A stretch of 64,000 bases of DNA, taken from assembly GCF_001519075.1 (NCBI RefSeq), contig NZ_KQ954244.1:761934-825933 (forward strand), in the 5' to 3' direction. The notes under the pieces were generated by a model. It was given only the letters and a program-made list of their open reading frames with translations, was not told the DNA's origin and searched no databases. The translations under genes were made by a program, and so were the position numbers. Shown in pieces: positions 54,747-63,672 of this stretch (the stretch's first letter is position 1; each line of letters opens with the position of its first letter). Origin of the DNA: Novosphingobium fuchskuhlense. GTDB taxonomy: Bacteria > Pseudomonadota > Alphaproteobacteria > Sphingomonadales > Sphingomonadaceae.

Positions 54747-57364
54747 CCTTCCAGGCTCTTGCTCACTTGCTCGCGCACATCGCGCGAGAGGCCGGGAGCG
54801 GCGGCGATGCGTTCGAGTTCGGCGCGCATCAGCGCGGCGCGTGTCGGCTCGATGCGGCGCCAGCGGCCCAGCGGAGGGACAAAGCGCGCCGCGACATTGC
54901 CGTTGATCGGATCGAGCTTGAGGATGAGATCGGCGATCATCCGGTAACCCGCGCCATCCGCCGCATGGAACGCCTGCGGATTGGCGGCGAAGGCCATGTA
55001 GAGCGCGCGCACGCGGTTGGGGTTCGTCAGGGTGAAATCAGGGTGCGCGGCCAGCGCGGTCACGTGCGCGAGCGTATCGGGGTGGAGTGCGCTGGCCTGG
55101 ATCGAGAACCACTTGTCGATCACCAGCGCATTGCCGGCAAAGCGCGCGTGGAAATCCGCGAGCGCCGCGCGGCGAGCTTCGTCGCATTCCGCTGTGCCGA
55201 TTCCGGCGAGGACCATGAGCGCGCCCTGCCGGTCGGTCATGTTGTCCGCCGCATCGTACTGCGCCTTGGCGCGGCGCGCTGCTTCGACCGGATCGCTGGC
55301 GGCGAGGTAGACGAGCGCCTGAGTCTTCAATTTGCGCGCGCCGCGGGCTGCGGCCTCGAGGCTATAGGGCACGGCGGTGCAGCGGTCGTGGAGCGCTTGC
55401 CACGGGCCGGCAAGTTGGCTGCCGAGCCAGCGCTTGAGCGCCTCGCGCTCGGCATGGATGCGCGATGGGTCCGCCTGGGCGAGCTGCTCGGCGATATAGC
55501 CCTCGCCGGGGAGGATCAGCAGTTCGCCGCGCATGAGATCATCGAGCGCGGCATCGGCAAGCACCGAGGCATAGACATCGCGGATCGCGGCAAGGCCTTC
55601 GCCGCGCGCTTCGTCGGGGAGGTCCCCCGAGACAGCGGCAACGAGGTGGCGCACCATGAGTTGCTGCATCGCTTCGTAGCGCGCGAAGGGATCATCGTCA
55701 TGCGCGGCGAGGAAGACGAGATCGGCGGTCTCCATGGGCAGGTCGATGGCGACGGGGGCGGAGAAGCCGCGATTGATCGAGAGGACAGGCGGCGCGGTAA
55801 AGCCGGGGAAGGTGAAGGTCTGTTCGGGTTCGGTGAGGACAAGGAGTTGCTCGCCACGGTGCTGGCCCGTCGCGCGGTCGAACAGCGCGGTGCGCAGCGG
55901 GATGACCATCGGCTGCTTGTCCGGCTGGCCGGGAGTGGCGGGCACGGTCTGGCTGAGCACGAGCGTGGCGGTATCGCCCGCGTGGGTGAGCGTGGCGGTG
56001 ACGCGGGGCGTGCCGGCCTGCTCGTACCAGCGGCGGAATTGCCCCAAATCGAGCTCCGCGCCGTCCTCGATCGCGCGGACGAAATCCTCGCAGGTCGCCG
56101 CCTCGCCATCGTGGCGGTCGAAGTAGAGATCGGTGCCGCGGCGGAAGCGTTCGGGGCCCGCCAGCACGGTCATCATGCGGATCACCTCGGCGCCCTTATT
56201 GTAGACGGTCGCAGTGTAGAAGTTGCTGATTTCCTGATAGGCATCGGGGCGGATCGGGTGCGCGAGGGGGCCTGAATCCTCGGGGAACTGGGCAGCGCGC
56301 AGGATGCGGACATCCTCGATCCGCTTGACCGGGGCAGAGCCCATGTCGGCGCTGAACTGCTGGTCGCGAAGCACGGTGAAGCCTTCCTTGAGGCTCAGCT
56401 GGAACCAGTCGCGGCAGGTGACACGGTTGCCTGACCAGTTGTGGAAATATTCGTGCGCGACGACGCCTTCGATGGCGTCATAGTCGCCATCGGTTGCGGT
56501 TTCCGGGTCCGCCAGAATGTAGCGCGTGTTGAAGACGTTGAGGCCCTTGTTTTCCATCGCGCCCGCGTTGAAATCGGCGACGGCGACGATGTTGAACAAG
56601 TCGAGGTCGTACTCGCGGCCATAGACGTCCTCGTCCCAGCGCATCGAATCGATCAGCGCCTTCATGGCATGCCCGGTGCGCGTCTCGTCTCCGGCGCGGA
56701 CGTAGATGGCAAGGTCCACACGGCGGCCCGAGCGGGTGGTGAAGCTGTCACGCGAGGCGACAAGATCGCCCGCGACGAGTGCAAAGAGATAGGACGGCTT
56801 GGGCCAGGGATCGTGCCATTCGGCCCAATGTGTGCCGTCGGCGTTGTCGCCCGACGCGACCGGATTGCCGTTGGAGAGAAGAACAGGGAAGGCCGCCTTC
56901 TCGCCCGTCATCCGCACCGTGTACCGGCTGAGAACGTCGGGCCGGTCGGGGAAGAAGGTGATGCGGCGAAAGCCTTCCGCCTCGCACTGGGTGCAGAGCA
57001 TGCCGCCCGAGGCGTAGAGGCCCGAGAGCTGGGTGTTGGCAGCGGGGTTGATCTCGGTCTCGATGGTCACCGTGTGCCGTTCGCCGGGCAGGTCGATGAT
57101 GAGGCTGTCGCCGTCCATGTACCAATCGTTGTGCGCAGTGCCGTCGATCAGAACGGACTTTGCCGCAATCCCGTCGCCATCGAGCCGCAGGGGACCGGAC
57201 GCTGTGCCGACGCGCTGGACCTCCAGATCGGCGCGCACGTGGGTGGCGGTGAGGGAGAGCGCGAAATCGAGCGCGATTTCCGGCACGAGCCATTCGGGAG
57301 GGCGGTAGTCCGCGCGGTGGATCACGGGGGCGGGGACGGCGGGCGTGCTGGACAGATCAGTCAT
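54743..57364 (-). CDS. pepN: aminopeptidase N (M1)
   Basis: 873 residues from ATG 57364, the usual length of the E. coli-type PepN. The exopeptidase motif GAMEN (NAGAMENKGLNVF) is near residue 263. The zinc motif HEYFHNW at about 300 with the distal Glu in SLKEGFTVLRDQQFS gives HExxH-x18-E. The catalytic Tyr region is NFYTATVYNKGAEVIRMM. It cleaves N-terminal residues from peptides. An in-frame upstream extension of about 330 codons to 58354 is antisense to the M48 gene and should be ignored. Confidence 0.97.
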   Translation of the reverse strand: MTDLSSTPAVPAPVIHRADYRPPEWLVPEIALDFALSLTATHVRADLEVQRVGTASGPLRLDGDGIAAKSVLIDGTAHNDWYMDGDSLIIDLPGERHTVTIETEINPAANTQLSGLYASGGMLCTQCEAEGFRRITFFPDRPDVLSRYTVRMTGEKAAFPVLLSNGNPVASGDNADGTHWAEWHDPWPKPSYLFALVAGDLVASRDSFTTRSGRRVDLAIYVRAGDETRTGHAMKALIDSMRWDEDVYGREYDLDLFNIVAVADFNAGAMENKGLNVFNTRYILADPETATDGDYDAIEGVVAHEYFHNWSGNRVTCRDWFQLSLKEGFTVLRDQQFSADMGSAPVKRIEDVRILRAAQFPEDSGPLAHPIRPDAYQEISNFYTATVYNKGAEVIRMMTVLAGPERFRRGTDLYFDRHDGEAATCEDFVRAIEDGAELDLGQFRRWYEQAGTPRVTATLTHAGDTATLVLSQTVPATPGQPDKQPMVIPLRTALFDRATGQHRGEQLLVLTEPEQTFTFPGFTAPPVLSINRGFSAPVAIDLPMETADLVFLAAHDDDPFARYEAMQQLMVRHLVAAVSGDLPDEARGEGLAAIRDVYASVLADAALDDLMRGELLILPGEGYIAEQLAQADPSRIHAEREALKRWLGSQLAGPWQALHDRCTAVPYSLEAAARGARKLKTQALVYLAASDPVEAARRAKAQYDAADNMTDRQGALMVLAGIGTAECDEARRAALADFHARFAGNALVIDKWFSIQASALHPDTLAHVTALAAHPDFTLTNPNRVRALYMAFAANPQAFHAADGAGYRMIADLILKLDPINGNVAARFVPPLGRWRRIEPTRAALMRAELERIAAAPGLSRDVREQVSKSLEG

Positions 57365-57508
57365 GGCCCCAATGTAGGGAGCCTGCGCCCGCGGGGAAGC
57401 GCAAAATCCGCAGGTCCAAAAATGTTCCCCGCAAGAGCGCTTGACGCGGCGGCGAGCGGCTCGCACCCATGCGCCTCGGTAGTTGGCAAGGGGACAGGGT
57501 CGCACACC

Positions 57509-58801
57509 ATGCCGCAGATGAGATTGTTTCTGTTTGCTACGCTCGGGCTGCTGGGGGCCTTGCCGGGTCTTGCCCACGCCGCCGCCGCGTTTGACGTAGA
57601 CCATGCAACCCGGCTCTGGCTGGCGACGCTGAGCGCGCCGGCACGGGCGCGGTCCGACGCCTACTTCGAAGGCGGAGAGTGGCTGGCGTTGTGGAACACC
57701 GTATTTTCGGTCGCGCTCTGCTGGTTCCTTCTGCGCGTGCGGCTGCTGCCGAAGGTGCGCGGCGCGATGCACCGGCGCGGGTGGCGGCCGTGGCTGGGCG
57801 TGCTCGCCTGCGCGCTGGTCTTCATTGCCGCTGATTCGTTGCTGAGCCTGCCGTGGACATTCTACACCGCGTATTGGCGCGAGCGGCAGTATGGGCTGAT
57901 GAATCAGTCGGTCCTGGCCTGGCTGGGCGATCAGGCGATCGGCTTCGTCCTCGGCGCGGTACTGGGGAGCGTGCTGCTGCTGGTGATCTACGCGGTGATC
58001 CGCAAGTATCCGAAACATTGGTGGCTGATCGGGACCGGGGTGGTCGGCGCGGCGATCGCGTTCCTCGCGCTGATCACGCCGGTGTTCATCGTGCCGCTTT
58101 TCAACACCCAGTCCGAACTGCCGGACGGGGCGGTGCGGGCGCGGGTGGTGGCGATGGCGAGAGCCTACAACGTGCCGTCGGAGCATATCTATCTCGTCGA
58201 CGAGTCCCGCCAGTCTGACAGGATTTCGGCTAATGTTTCGGGCATCGGTCCCACGATCCGCATCTCGCTCAACGACAACCTGCTCAAGAAAACCAGCGTC
58301 GCGGAAACCGCGGCGGTGATGGGACATGAGCTGGGCCACTATGTGCTGGGGCACGTGTGGCGGACGATCGTGGTGCTGACGCTGCTGATGGGGCTGCTGC
58401 TCTGGCTGGCCTCACGCATCGCGCCGGCGATGATCCGCTATGGCGGGCAGCGCTGGGATGTCCGCGGGCTGGCCGATCCGGCCTCGCTGCCGGTTCTGGC
58501 GGGGGTGCTGAGCGTGCTCACGTTGCTGGCGATGCCGCTGACCAACACGCTCATCCGGATCGACGAAAGCGAGGCCGATGCCTTCGGGCTGGCCGCGGCG
58601 CGCGAGCCTGACGGGTTTGCCAGTGCCGCGATGCGGCTTTCGGCCTATCGAAAGATTGCGCCGGGCCCGCTCGAGGAAATGCTGTTTTTCGATCACCCCT
58701 CGGGCCAGACGCGGGTGCGCATGGCGATGCAGTGGAAAAAGGATCATGTCCCGGGCGCGACCGAAGTCGTGCCGCCACCGCTGCCGGATCCCAAGCCGTG
58801 A
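57509..58801 (+). CDS. M48 family metalloprotease (CAAX prenyl protease 1/Ste24-like)
   Basis: 430 residues from ATG 57509. Signal peptide or first TM (RLFLFATLGLLGALPGLAHA), then several TM helices at about 65-85, 100-120, 145-170 and 175-200, as in the Ste24/HtpX-type N-terminal domain. Zinc motif HELGH at about 273-277 (MGHELGHYVLGHVW), third ligand Glu in DESEADAFGLAA near 351. Inner-membrane protease; prenylated substrates do not exist in bacteria, so a membrane-protein quality role is more likely. The stop overlaps the next GTG (GTGA). Confidence 0.93.
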   Translation: MPQMRLFLFATLGLLGALPGLAHAAAAFDVDHATRLWLATLSAPARARSDAYFEGGEWLALWNTVFSVALCWFLLRVRLLPKVRGAMHRRGWRPWLGVLACALVFIAADSLLSLPWTFYTAYWRERQYGLMNQSVLAWLGDQAIGFVLGAVLGSVLLLVIYAVIRKYPKHWWLIGTGVVGAAIAFLALITPVFIVPLFNTQSELPDGAVRARVVAMARAYNVPSEHIYLVDESRQSDRISANVSGIGPTIRISLNDNLLKKTSVAETAAVMGHELGHYVLGHVWRTIVVLTLLMGLLLWLASRIAPAMIRYGGQRWDVRGLADPASLPVLAGVLSVLTLLAMPLTNTLIRIDESEADAFGLAAAREPDGFASAAMRLSAYRKIAPGPLEEMLFFDHPSGQTRVRMAMQWKKDHVPGATEVVPPPLPDPKP

Positions 58802-59643
58802 AGCTCTTCATCTTCGGCATGGGATACACGTCCAAGGTGATCGCGGCGCGGCTGCGCGCGGCAGGCTGGGCAGTGGCAGGCACGGGCCGGGAGGGAACCG
58901 TGCGGTTCGAGGACCGCGACGCCGTGCTCGCGGCGCTGGCCGGGGCGAGCCATGTGCTCTCTTCGGTCCCGCCCGCACGCCAGGGCGGTGATCCCGTGCT
59001 CGAGGCCTATGGCGAAGCGCTGGCGGCAGCGCCTGCCAGTTGGCTTGGATACCTCTCCTCAACCGGGGTCTATGGCGATACCGGCGGCGCATGGGTGGAC
59101 GAAACCGCCGAAGTCGGCACCGGGCGGCGTTCGGCGCGGACGGCGGCGGATCTGGCGTGGCAGGATCTGGGCGCCCGGGTGCGCGTGTTTCGCCTCCCTG
59201 GCATCTATGGCCCCGGACGCAGCGCCCTTGACCGGGTGCGCGAGGGCGCGGCGAAGCGCATCATGCTGGAGGGGCAGGTGTTCAGCCGGGTCCATGTCGA
59301 GGACATCGCCTCGGGCGTGGTCGCGGGGATGGCGGGCCCTGCAGGCGTCTACAACCTCGGCGACGACGAGCCTTCGAGCCAGAACGCGGTGATCGAGGAA
59401 GCGGCGCGGCTCATGGGTGTGGCCCCGCCGCCGCTGCAGACGCTGGAGGAAGCTGCGCTCTCGCCCATGGCGCTGGCGTTCTATGCCGAGAACCGGCGGG
59501 TGGCGAACGGCAAGGCGAAGCGCGTGCTGGGCTGGAAGCCGGCCTATCCGACCTACCGCGAGGGGTTGCGCGCCCTCAGCGCCACGACCAGGCCGATCAT
59601 CGCCAGCGCTGCGCCCGAACCGGCAAGCAGCGACCAGCGATAG
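58798..59643 (+). CDS. SDR/NAD-dependent epimerase-like protein (YeeZ family)
   Basis: 281 residues from GTG 58798, coupled to the M48 gene. N-terminal Rossmann loop FGMGYTSKVIA (GxGxxS). YLSSTGVYGDTGGAWVDE stands for the SxxxY region near residue 85. VFRLPGIYGPGRSALDRVRE and RVHVEDIASGVVAGM are the extended SDR blocks. The YxxxK is not intact (YGDTGGA), as in the YeeZ subgroup. The C-terminal 30 residues overlap the 3' end of the convergent exporter gene by 91 bp. Confidence 0.88.
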   Translation: MKLFIFGMGYTSKVIAARLRAAGWAVAGTGREGTVRFEDRDAVLAALAGASHVLSSVPPARQGGDPVLEAYGEALAAAPASWLGYLSSTGVYGDTGGAWVDETAEVGTGRRSARTAADLAWQDLGARVRVFRLPGIYGPGRSALDRVREGAAKRIMLEGQVFSRVHVEDIASGVVAGMAGPAGVYNLGDDEPSSQNAVIEEAARLMGVAPPPLQTLEEAALSPMALAFYAENRRVANGKAKRVLGWKPAYPTYREGLRALSATTRPIIASAAPEPASSDQR

Positions 59644-60491
59644 CCCTCGAACACGGTCGATATCAGCATCGCCACGACGGGGACGAGCACGCCGTTGTAG
59701 GCGGCGCGGCCCGGGCCGAGCGCGCGCAGCAGCCCGTTGTACATCGGGAACGTGACGACGGTGCCGACGATGGCGAGATAGGCGACTCCGCCGGCATAGG
59801 GGAGCGTCCAGTCGAAGCGGGGCGGCCCGGAAATGACCCAGGCGATGGTGCCATCGACCGTTGCGCCGATGAGCATGGCCCATGCGAGCAGGGTCGGCAC
59901 CGGCTGGCCGCGCGCGGCAGGGCTGGCCTGCACGACATTGCCGACCGAGGCGAACAGCAGCGCGGTCATCACCATCAGGCCGCCGATGATCACCTTGGCG
60001 CCCATCACGGCGTTTTGGGCCAGGGCGAGCCGGTATTCGTGGAGCATCAGGAGCGCGATGCCGACAAGCGCGATGGCGGTTCCGGCGAGGAAGCCGCGGG
60101 TGATGCGCTGGCCGAGGAAGATCCGCGAGAGCACCGTGTTGGGGACCAGCAGCAGCGCGAACAGCACCGCGACGAGGCCTGAGGTGATGTACTGCTCCGA
60201 GCGATAGACGAACTGGAAATTGAGGCTAAACACGCTGCAGCCCATGACGGTCGCCACAATCAGGCCCTTGCGGTCGGGCACCAGTGGCAGGCGCTGGAGC
60301 AGGACGAGCGCAAACATGCCAAGCGCGCCGCCGGTAAAACGCCAGGTGACCGACCAGCTCGGAGGCACATCGCCCAGCTGATACTTGATCGCGATCCATG
60401 TCGAGCCCCAGATCAGCGCGGTGATCAGGAAAGGGACGAGGATGCGAGCCTCGAGGAAGCGTGCCTCGCCGGGCCTGTGCTCGGTGCTCAT
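59553..60491 (-). CDS. EamA/DMT family exporter
   Basis: 312 residues with about ten membrane segments in two EamA halves (ILVPFLITALIWGSTWIAIK for the first, LLAWAMLIGATVDGTIAWVI for the second). The WGSTWIAIKY element and the later GPGRAAYNGVLVPVVAMLIS are characteristic. Members export amino acids or metabolites; its translational coupling to a threonine aldolase-like gene (ATGA) suggests amino-acid or aldehyde export. It ends within the convergent SDR gene. Confidence 0.93.
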   Translation of the reverse strand: MSTEHRPGEARFLEARILVPFLITALIWGSTWIAIKYQLGDVPPSWSVTWRFTGGALGMFALVLLQRLPLVPDRKGLIVATVMGCSVFSLNFQFVYRSEQYITSGLVAVLFALLLVPNTVLSRIFLGQRITRGFLAGTAIALVGIALLMLHEYRLALAQNAVMGAKVIIGGLMVMTALLFASVGNVVQASPAARGQPVPTLLAWAMLIGATVDGTIAWVISGPPRFDWTLPYAGGVAYLAIVGTVVTFPMYNGLLRALGPGRAAYNGVLVPVVAMLISTVFEGYRWSLLAGSGAALAMIGLVVALRARNPSR

Positions 60492-61504
60492 AGCGCGGCC
60501 AGAGCGCGGGCGAGCGCTTCCACTTCCTGCGCGGGGCTGCTCCACGCGGTGACGAAGCGCGCCGCCCCGGGGGCACCCGGCGGTGGGGCCCAGTCGTAGA
60601 AGTCGAAGCCTTGCGCGCGCAGGGCAGCCTGTTCGGCAGGGGAGAGGATTACGAAGATCTCGTTGGCTTCCACCGCATGGATGAGCCGGTCCGGGCAGGC
60701 GGCCGCGATGGCCTGCCCGGCGGCATTGGCAGCGCGGGCGTTTTCCAGCCAGAGATCGCCTTCGATCATCGCGAGAATTTGCGCGGCAAGGTAGCGGCCC
60801 TTGGATTGCAGATGCCCGGCGCGCTTGCGGCGATATCGGACGATATCGACCAGATCGGGCGCGAAGAAGACGATCGCTTCCGCGCTCATCCCGCCATTCT
60901 TGACGCAGCCGAAGGTCAGCGCATCCACGCCTGCGCGGACGGTGACTTCGGCCGGGTGGCAACCGAGATGCGCGACGGCATTGGCAAACCGCGCACCGTC
61001 CATGTGCAGGCCGAGGCCGCGCTCCTTCGCCAGCGCGCCGATTGCCGAGACTTCGCCGGGGGCATAGACCCGGCCGCATTCGGTGGCCTGGGTGATCGAG
61101 ATCGCGTGCGGCTGGACCTGGTGGACGCCGGGACGGATCGCATCGAGTACGGCGCGGGTTGTCTCGGGTGTCAGCTTGGCGCCATCACCTTCGGCCAGCA
61201 GGAGCTTGGCACCGTGCAGGAAGAAGCCGGGCGCGCCGCCCTCGTCCATTTCGATATGCGCCTCGCGGTGGCAGACCACGCCGCCATGCGGGGGCACCAT
61301 GGCCGAGAGCGCGAGGCAATTGCCTGCCGTGCCGGTCGCCACCCACAGCGCGGCACAGGGCGTGCCGAACAGATCGGAGAACGCCGCATCAAGCCGTGCA
61401 GACAGGGCATCGCCATCATAGGCAGTGTCGGGCGCGTCTGCTGCCTGCATCGCGGCCCAGATACGGGGGTGGACAGGCGCGGCGTTGTCGGAGAAGAACT
61501 TCAT
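60488..61504 (-). CDS. low-specificity L-threonine aldolase (PLP-dependent)
   Basis: 338 residues. N-terminal MKFFSDNAAPVHPRIWAAM. The PLP site is K202 in LTFGCVKNGGMSAEAI; the aldimine-supporting Asp is D169 (HMDGARFANAVAHLG). Beta-eliminating lyase/aldolase fold. It splits threonine or beta-hydroxy amino acids into glycine and an aldehyde. AAGGGG lies about seven bases before ATG 61504. First gene of a two-gene unit with the EamA exporter. Confidence 0.94.
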   Translation of the reverse strand: MKFFSDNAAPVHPRIWAAMQAADAPDTAYDGDALSARLDAAFSDLFGTPCAALWVATGTAGNCLALSAMVPPHGGVVCHREAHIEMDEGGAPGFFLHGAKLLLAEGDGAKLTPETTRAVLDAIRPGVHQVQPHAISITQATECGRVYAPGEVSAIGALAKERGLGLHMDGARFANAVAHLGCHPAEVTVRAGVDALTFGCVKNGGMSAEAIVFFAPDLVDIVRYRRKRAGHLQSKGRYLAAQILAMIEGDLWLENARAANAAGQAIAAACPDRLIHAVEANEIFVILSPAEQAALRAQGFDFYDWAPPPGAPGAARFVTAWSSPAQEVEALARALAAL

Positions 61505-61587
61505 GGGCGAACCCCTTAACCGCCATGGAACCTCCGGGGAAGGGCACTTGGGGGGGGGAGGGAGCATACCCCGGGAGGCAGACAGCT

Positions 61588-61878
61588 ATGGACGAACCGG
61601 CCATCACGCTCATCGATCACGGCGCGGAGGGTGAATATCAGGCGCGCGTGGCCGACAGCCAAGCGATCGGCCGCCTGACCTGGGTGCGCGACGGCGACGT
61701 GCTGACCGCCGAGCACACCCTGGTACCGCCCGAGATCGGCGGACGCGGGATTGCCGCCCGGCTCGTTGAAGCGCTTGTCGCCGGTGCGCGGGCGCAGGGC
61801 TGGAGGATCGTGCCGGAATGCAGCTATGTCGCTGCCGCATTCAAGCGCCATCCCGAATGGGCGGACTTGCTGGCCTGA
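61588..61878 (+). CDS. small GNAT-like N-acetyltransferase (YjdJ/NATD1 type)
   Basis: 96 residues from ATG 61588 (GGGAGG ten bases upstream). The single-domain form contains LTAEHTLVPPEIGGRGIAAR, with the acetyl-CoA loop GGRGIAARLVEALV, and the C-terminal VPECSYVAAAFKRHPEWADL with a Cys-Ser-Tyr at the expected place. Related proteins (human NATD1, E. coli YjdJ) have unknown substrates. Upstream, a G9 tract lies about 30 bp before the start. Confidence 0.9.
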   Translation: MDEPAITLIDHGAEGEYQARVADSQAIGRLTWVRDGDVLTAEHTLVPPEIGGRGIAARLVEALVAGARAQGWRIVPECSYVAAAFKRHPEWADLLA

Positions 61879-62106
61879 CGGGCGAGTGGATTGCCGGCGT
61901 GGCCAGCTAGGAAGGTGCCGTATGGCGATGTTTCCAGCTAGGCCGGTAAGATCTGCACAATCGATGCAAATCGGGCGTGCCGTTCGGTTCTATCGGCAAT
62001 CGGAGCTACGCGCTCCTTGGGCCCAAGGGGGCGCCTTGCGCACCATTCACATGTACGCGGAATTGGCTAAGGCCTCTTTAATCAGATTTTAGTACCGGCT
62101 TTCAAC
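61879..62106. other. intergenic region, nothing recognised
   Basis: About 228 bp between the convergent acetyltransferase and LuxR-type genes. It becomes AT-richer toward 62.1 kb. No terminator with a clear T-run and no coding frame with a credible start found. Confidence 0.4.
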
Positions 62107-62820
62107 TCACGGCACCAAATTCAAGCCCTCCGAACCGAGCAGCCATATGCGGACCGCATCACCGGACCTGCGAGCGCCAAGTTTCCCAAACGCCGTCATT
62201 TGATGAAATTCGACTTTGCTTGTACTGATTCCCATAGCGCGCCCGATGACCTCGTTGCTGCTGCCTTCAGACATCAGTTTAATGATTTCGGACTCCGGCG
62301 GGGTAAGCGACTTCAGTTTTCGATTGGTGATAAGCCAGTTATGTTTGAGTATGAGCAGTCTCTGGCTCAACAACGTCAGCGTCTGCAGTGCGGATTCAAA
62401 ATTCTCGGCCAGATACGAGATCTTGAAATAATGCATCGCGCCCGCCTGCATTGCGATGGTGACCCGATCCAGCGCAGGGCTTTCGGAATAACCCGCGATT
62501 GTCACCGGCACGCCGCGGTCCTTGCATTCTCTGAGGGCCCGGGTGATGTTCTCAACGTCATGATCATCATGGATCAGGGCGACACCCGATGCCGGGCGAT
62601 AGCTGATGAATTCATCAAGGCCAGAATAGACTTCGCAGTGGTATCCGCACGACGATACCATTCGAAAGAAGTCTGTACGGTTTGACGAATTGCAATCGAC
62701 AATGTGAACTGTCGGTTTGAGGAATTTTTCATCGAAAATCCGTATGAACTCGCCCGAGCCATTGCTATAGACTTCTGGCAGACGATGCGGTTGCACCGGC
62801 CATATTGTGGCCATGTCCAT
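62107..62820 (-). CDS. LuxR/FixJ-type response-regulator-like transcription factor with degenerate receiver domain
   Basis: 237 residues from ATG 62820 (or ATG 62814, two codons in). The receiver-like domain at about 37-150 keeps the fold (PTVHIVDCNS, then VALIHDDHD, then AMHYFKISYLAENF) but is atypical: one Asp (D42) instead of the acidic pair, the phospho-site region reads IHDDHD, and K133 is followed by Ile rather than Pro. A LuxR-type HTH is at about 170-225 (LTPPESEIIKLMSEGSSNEV, then KVEFHQMTAFGKLGAR). The gene is AT-richer than all neighbours. A run of ten G lies at its ribosome-binding site. Target unknown. Confidence 0.88.
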   Translation of the reverse strand: MDMATIWPVQPHRLPEVYSNGSGEFIRIFDEKFLKPTVHIVDCNSSNRTDFFRMVSSCGYHCEVYSGLDEFISYRPASGVALIHDDHDVENITRALRECKDRGVPVTIAGYSESPALDRVTIAMQAGAMHYFKISYLAENFESALQTLTLLSQRLLILKHNWLITNRKLKSLTPPESEIIKLMSEGSSNEVIGRAMGISTSKVEFHQMTAFGKLGARRSGDAVRIWLLGSEGLNLVP

Positions 62821-63196
62821 TGTCCCCCCCCCCTTGCGTTCGTGTCTTTGCCCTCGTGAATTTTGTTAATTGTTTGCGCGTAATTTTCCTATCATTTCTA
62901 CTGAGAATAGTAACTAAGTATAATTATATATCTCGAAAATTATTTGCGCCCCATCAAAGCGTTACGGCACGATTTTCAAAAAATCATTTGATATCAATGA
63001 ATGGGGACTGTCGTGGGCGGAATTGATCAACGGCCCGGACCAAAAATCAGCCGCACCGGATTAGGAAACTTCTGGAAGCCGGGTGCGGCATCACGCCAGC
63101 CGATTGATCGACGCAGCCTGCAAGTGCTGCAGCAGTTTGCGGCAAGCCTGTCAGGAAACCGGGGCGGAGAATGGCAGTGCCCGCACTGAGGGGAAA
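62821..63196. promoter_or_regulatory. AT-rich intergenic region with inverted repeats and a C10/G10 tract
   Basis: About 376 bp. C10 at 62824-62833 (G10 on the coding strand of the LuxR-type gene). Two TATAAT-like boxes: plus strand 62919-62924 and minus strand 62928-62923. An inverted repeat with arms GCGCG-TAATTTTC (62876-62888) and GAAAATTA-TTTGCGC (62935-62949). Near-palindrome CATTTGATATCAATG around 62985-62999 with the perfect core TTGATATCAA. These look like promoter and operator elements of the regulator; the tRNA follows from 63197. Confidence 0.5.
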
Positions 63197-63271
<75 letters not shown>

Positions 63272-63397
63272 ACACCATTTCCACATGCGCGCCAGTGGCA
63301 AAGCCGGGGCGGGCAGGCGCGCGCTTTGGCGGCGGGGCTGGCGTTTGTCAAGGACGGGCTTGCGGGTGCGGCGCACGCACGGCAGAGAGGCGCGGCG

Positions 63398-63583
63398 ATG
63401 ACTGAAAAGACCTCTGCATCCCAAGGCAGGCCTGAACCGACCCGCGAGGAGCGACTGGCGCTTCGCCTGCGCGAGAACCTGCGGCGGCGAAAGGCGCAGG
63501 CGCGGGCGATGGCCGCGCCGGGCGAGGCGGAGGATGCGCAGCCCGCCGGTCAGTCCACTGGACAATCCTCTGGCCAACCCTGA
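63398..63583 (+). CDS. small Arg-rich hypothetical protein
   Basis: 61 residues from ATG 63398 with GAGAGG upstream. The middle is a charged helix (TREERLALRLRENLRRRKAQ) and the C-terminus is Gly/Gln/Ser-rich (about 20 residues). This looks like the small basic proteins found next to gpmA or tRNA genes in sphingomonads. Function unknown; a nucleic-acid or ribosome contact is possible but unproven. Confidence 0.65.
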   Translation: MTEKTSASQGRPEPTREERLALRLRENLRRRKAQARAMAAPGEAEDAQPAGQSTGQSSGQP

Positions 63584-63672
63584 TCCGCGCCTCCCACAGC
63601 GCCTCTTTCCAAACGGACGGGCGGGCGCTAGGTCCGCGCCTTTCCTTCCTCCGCAGCATTTGAAGGACCACG

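Noticed and set aside
57365..58354. Upstream in-frame extension of pepN by 330 codons
   Set aside because: Antisense to the M48 protease gene; PepN homologues start at MTDL-like positions, and the signal would be in the wrong place.
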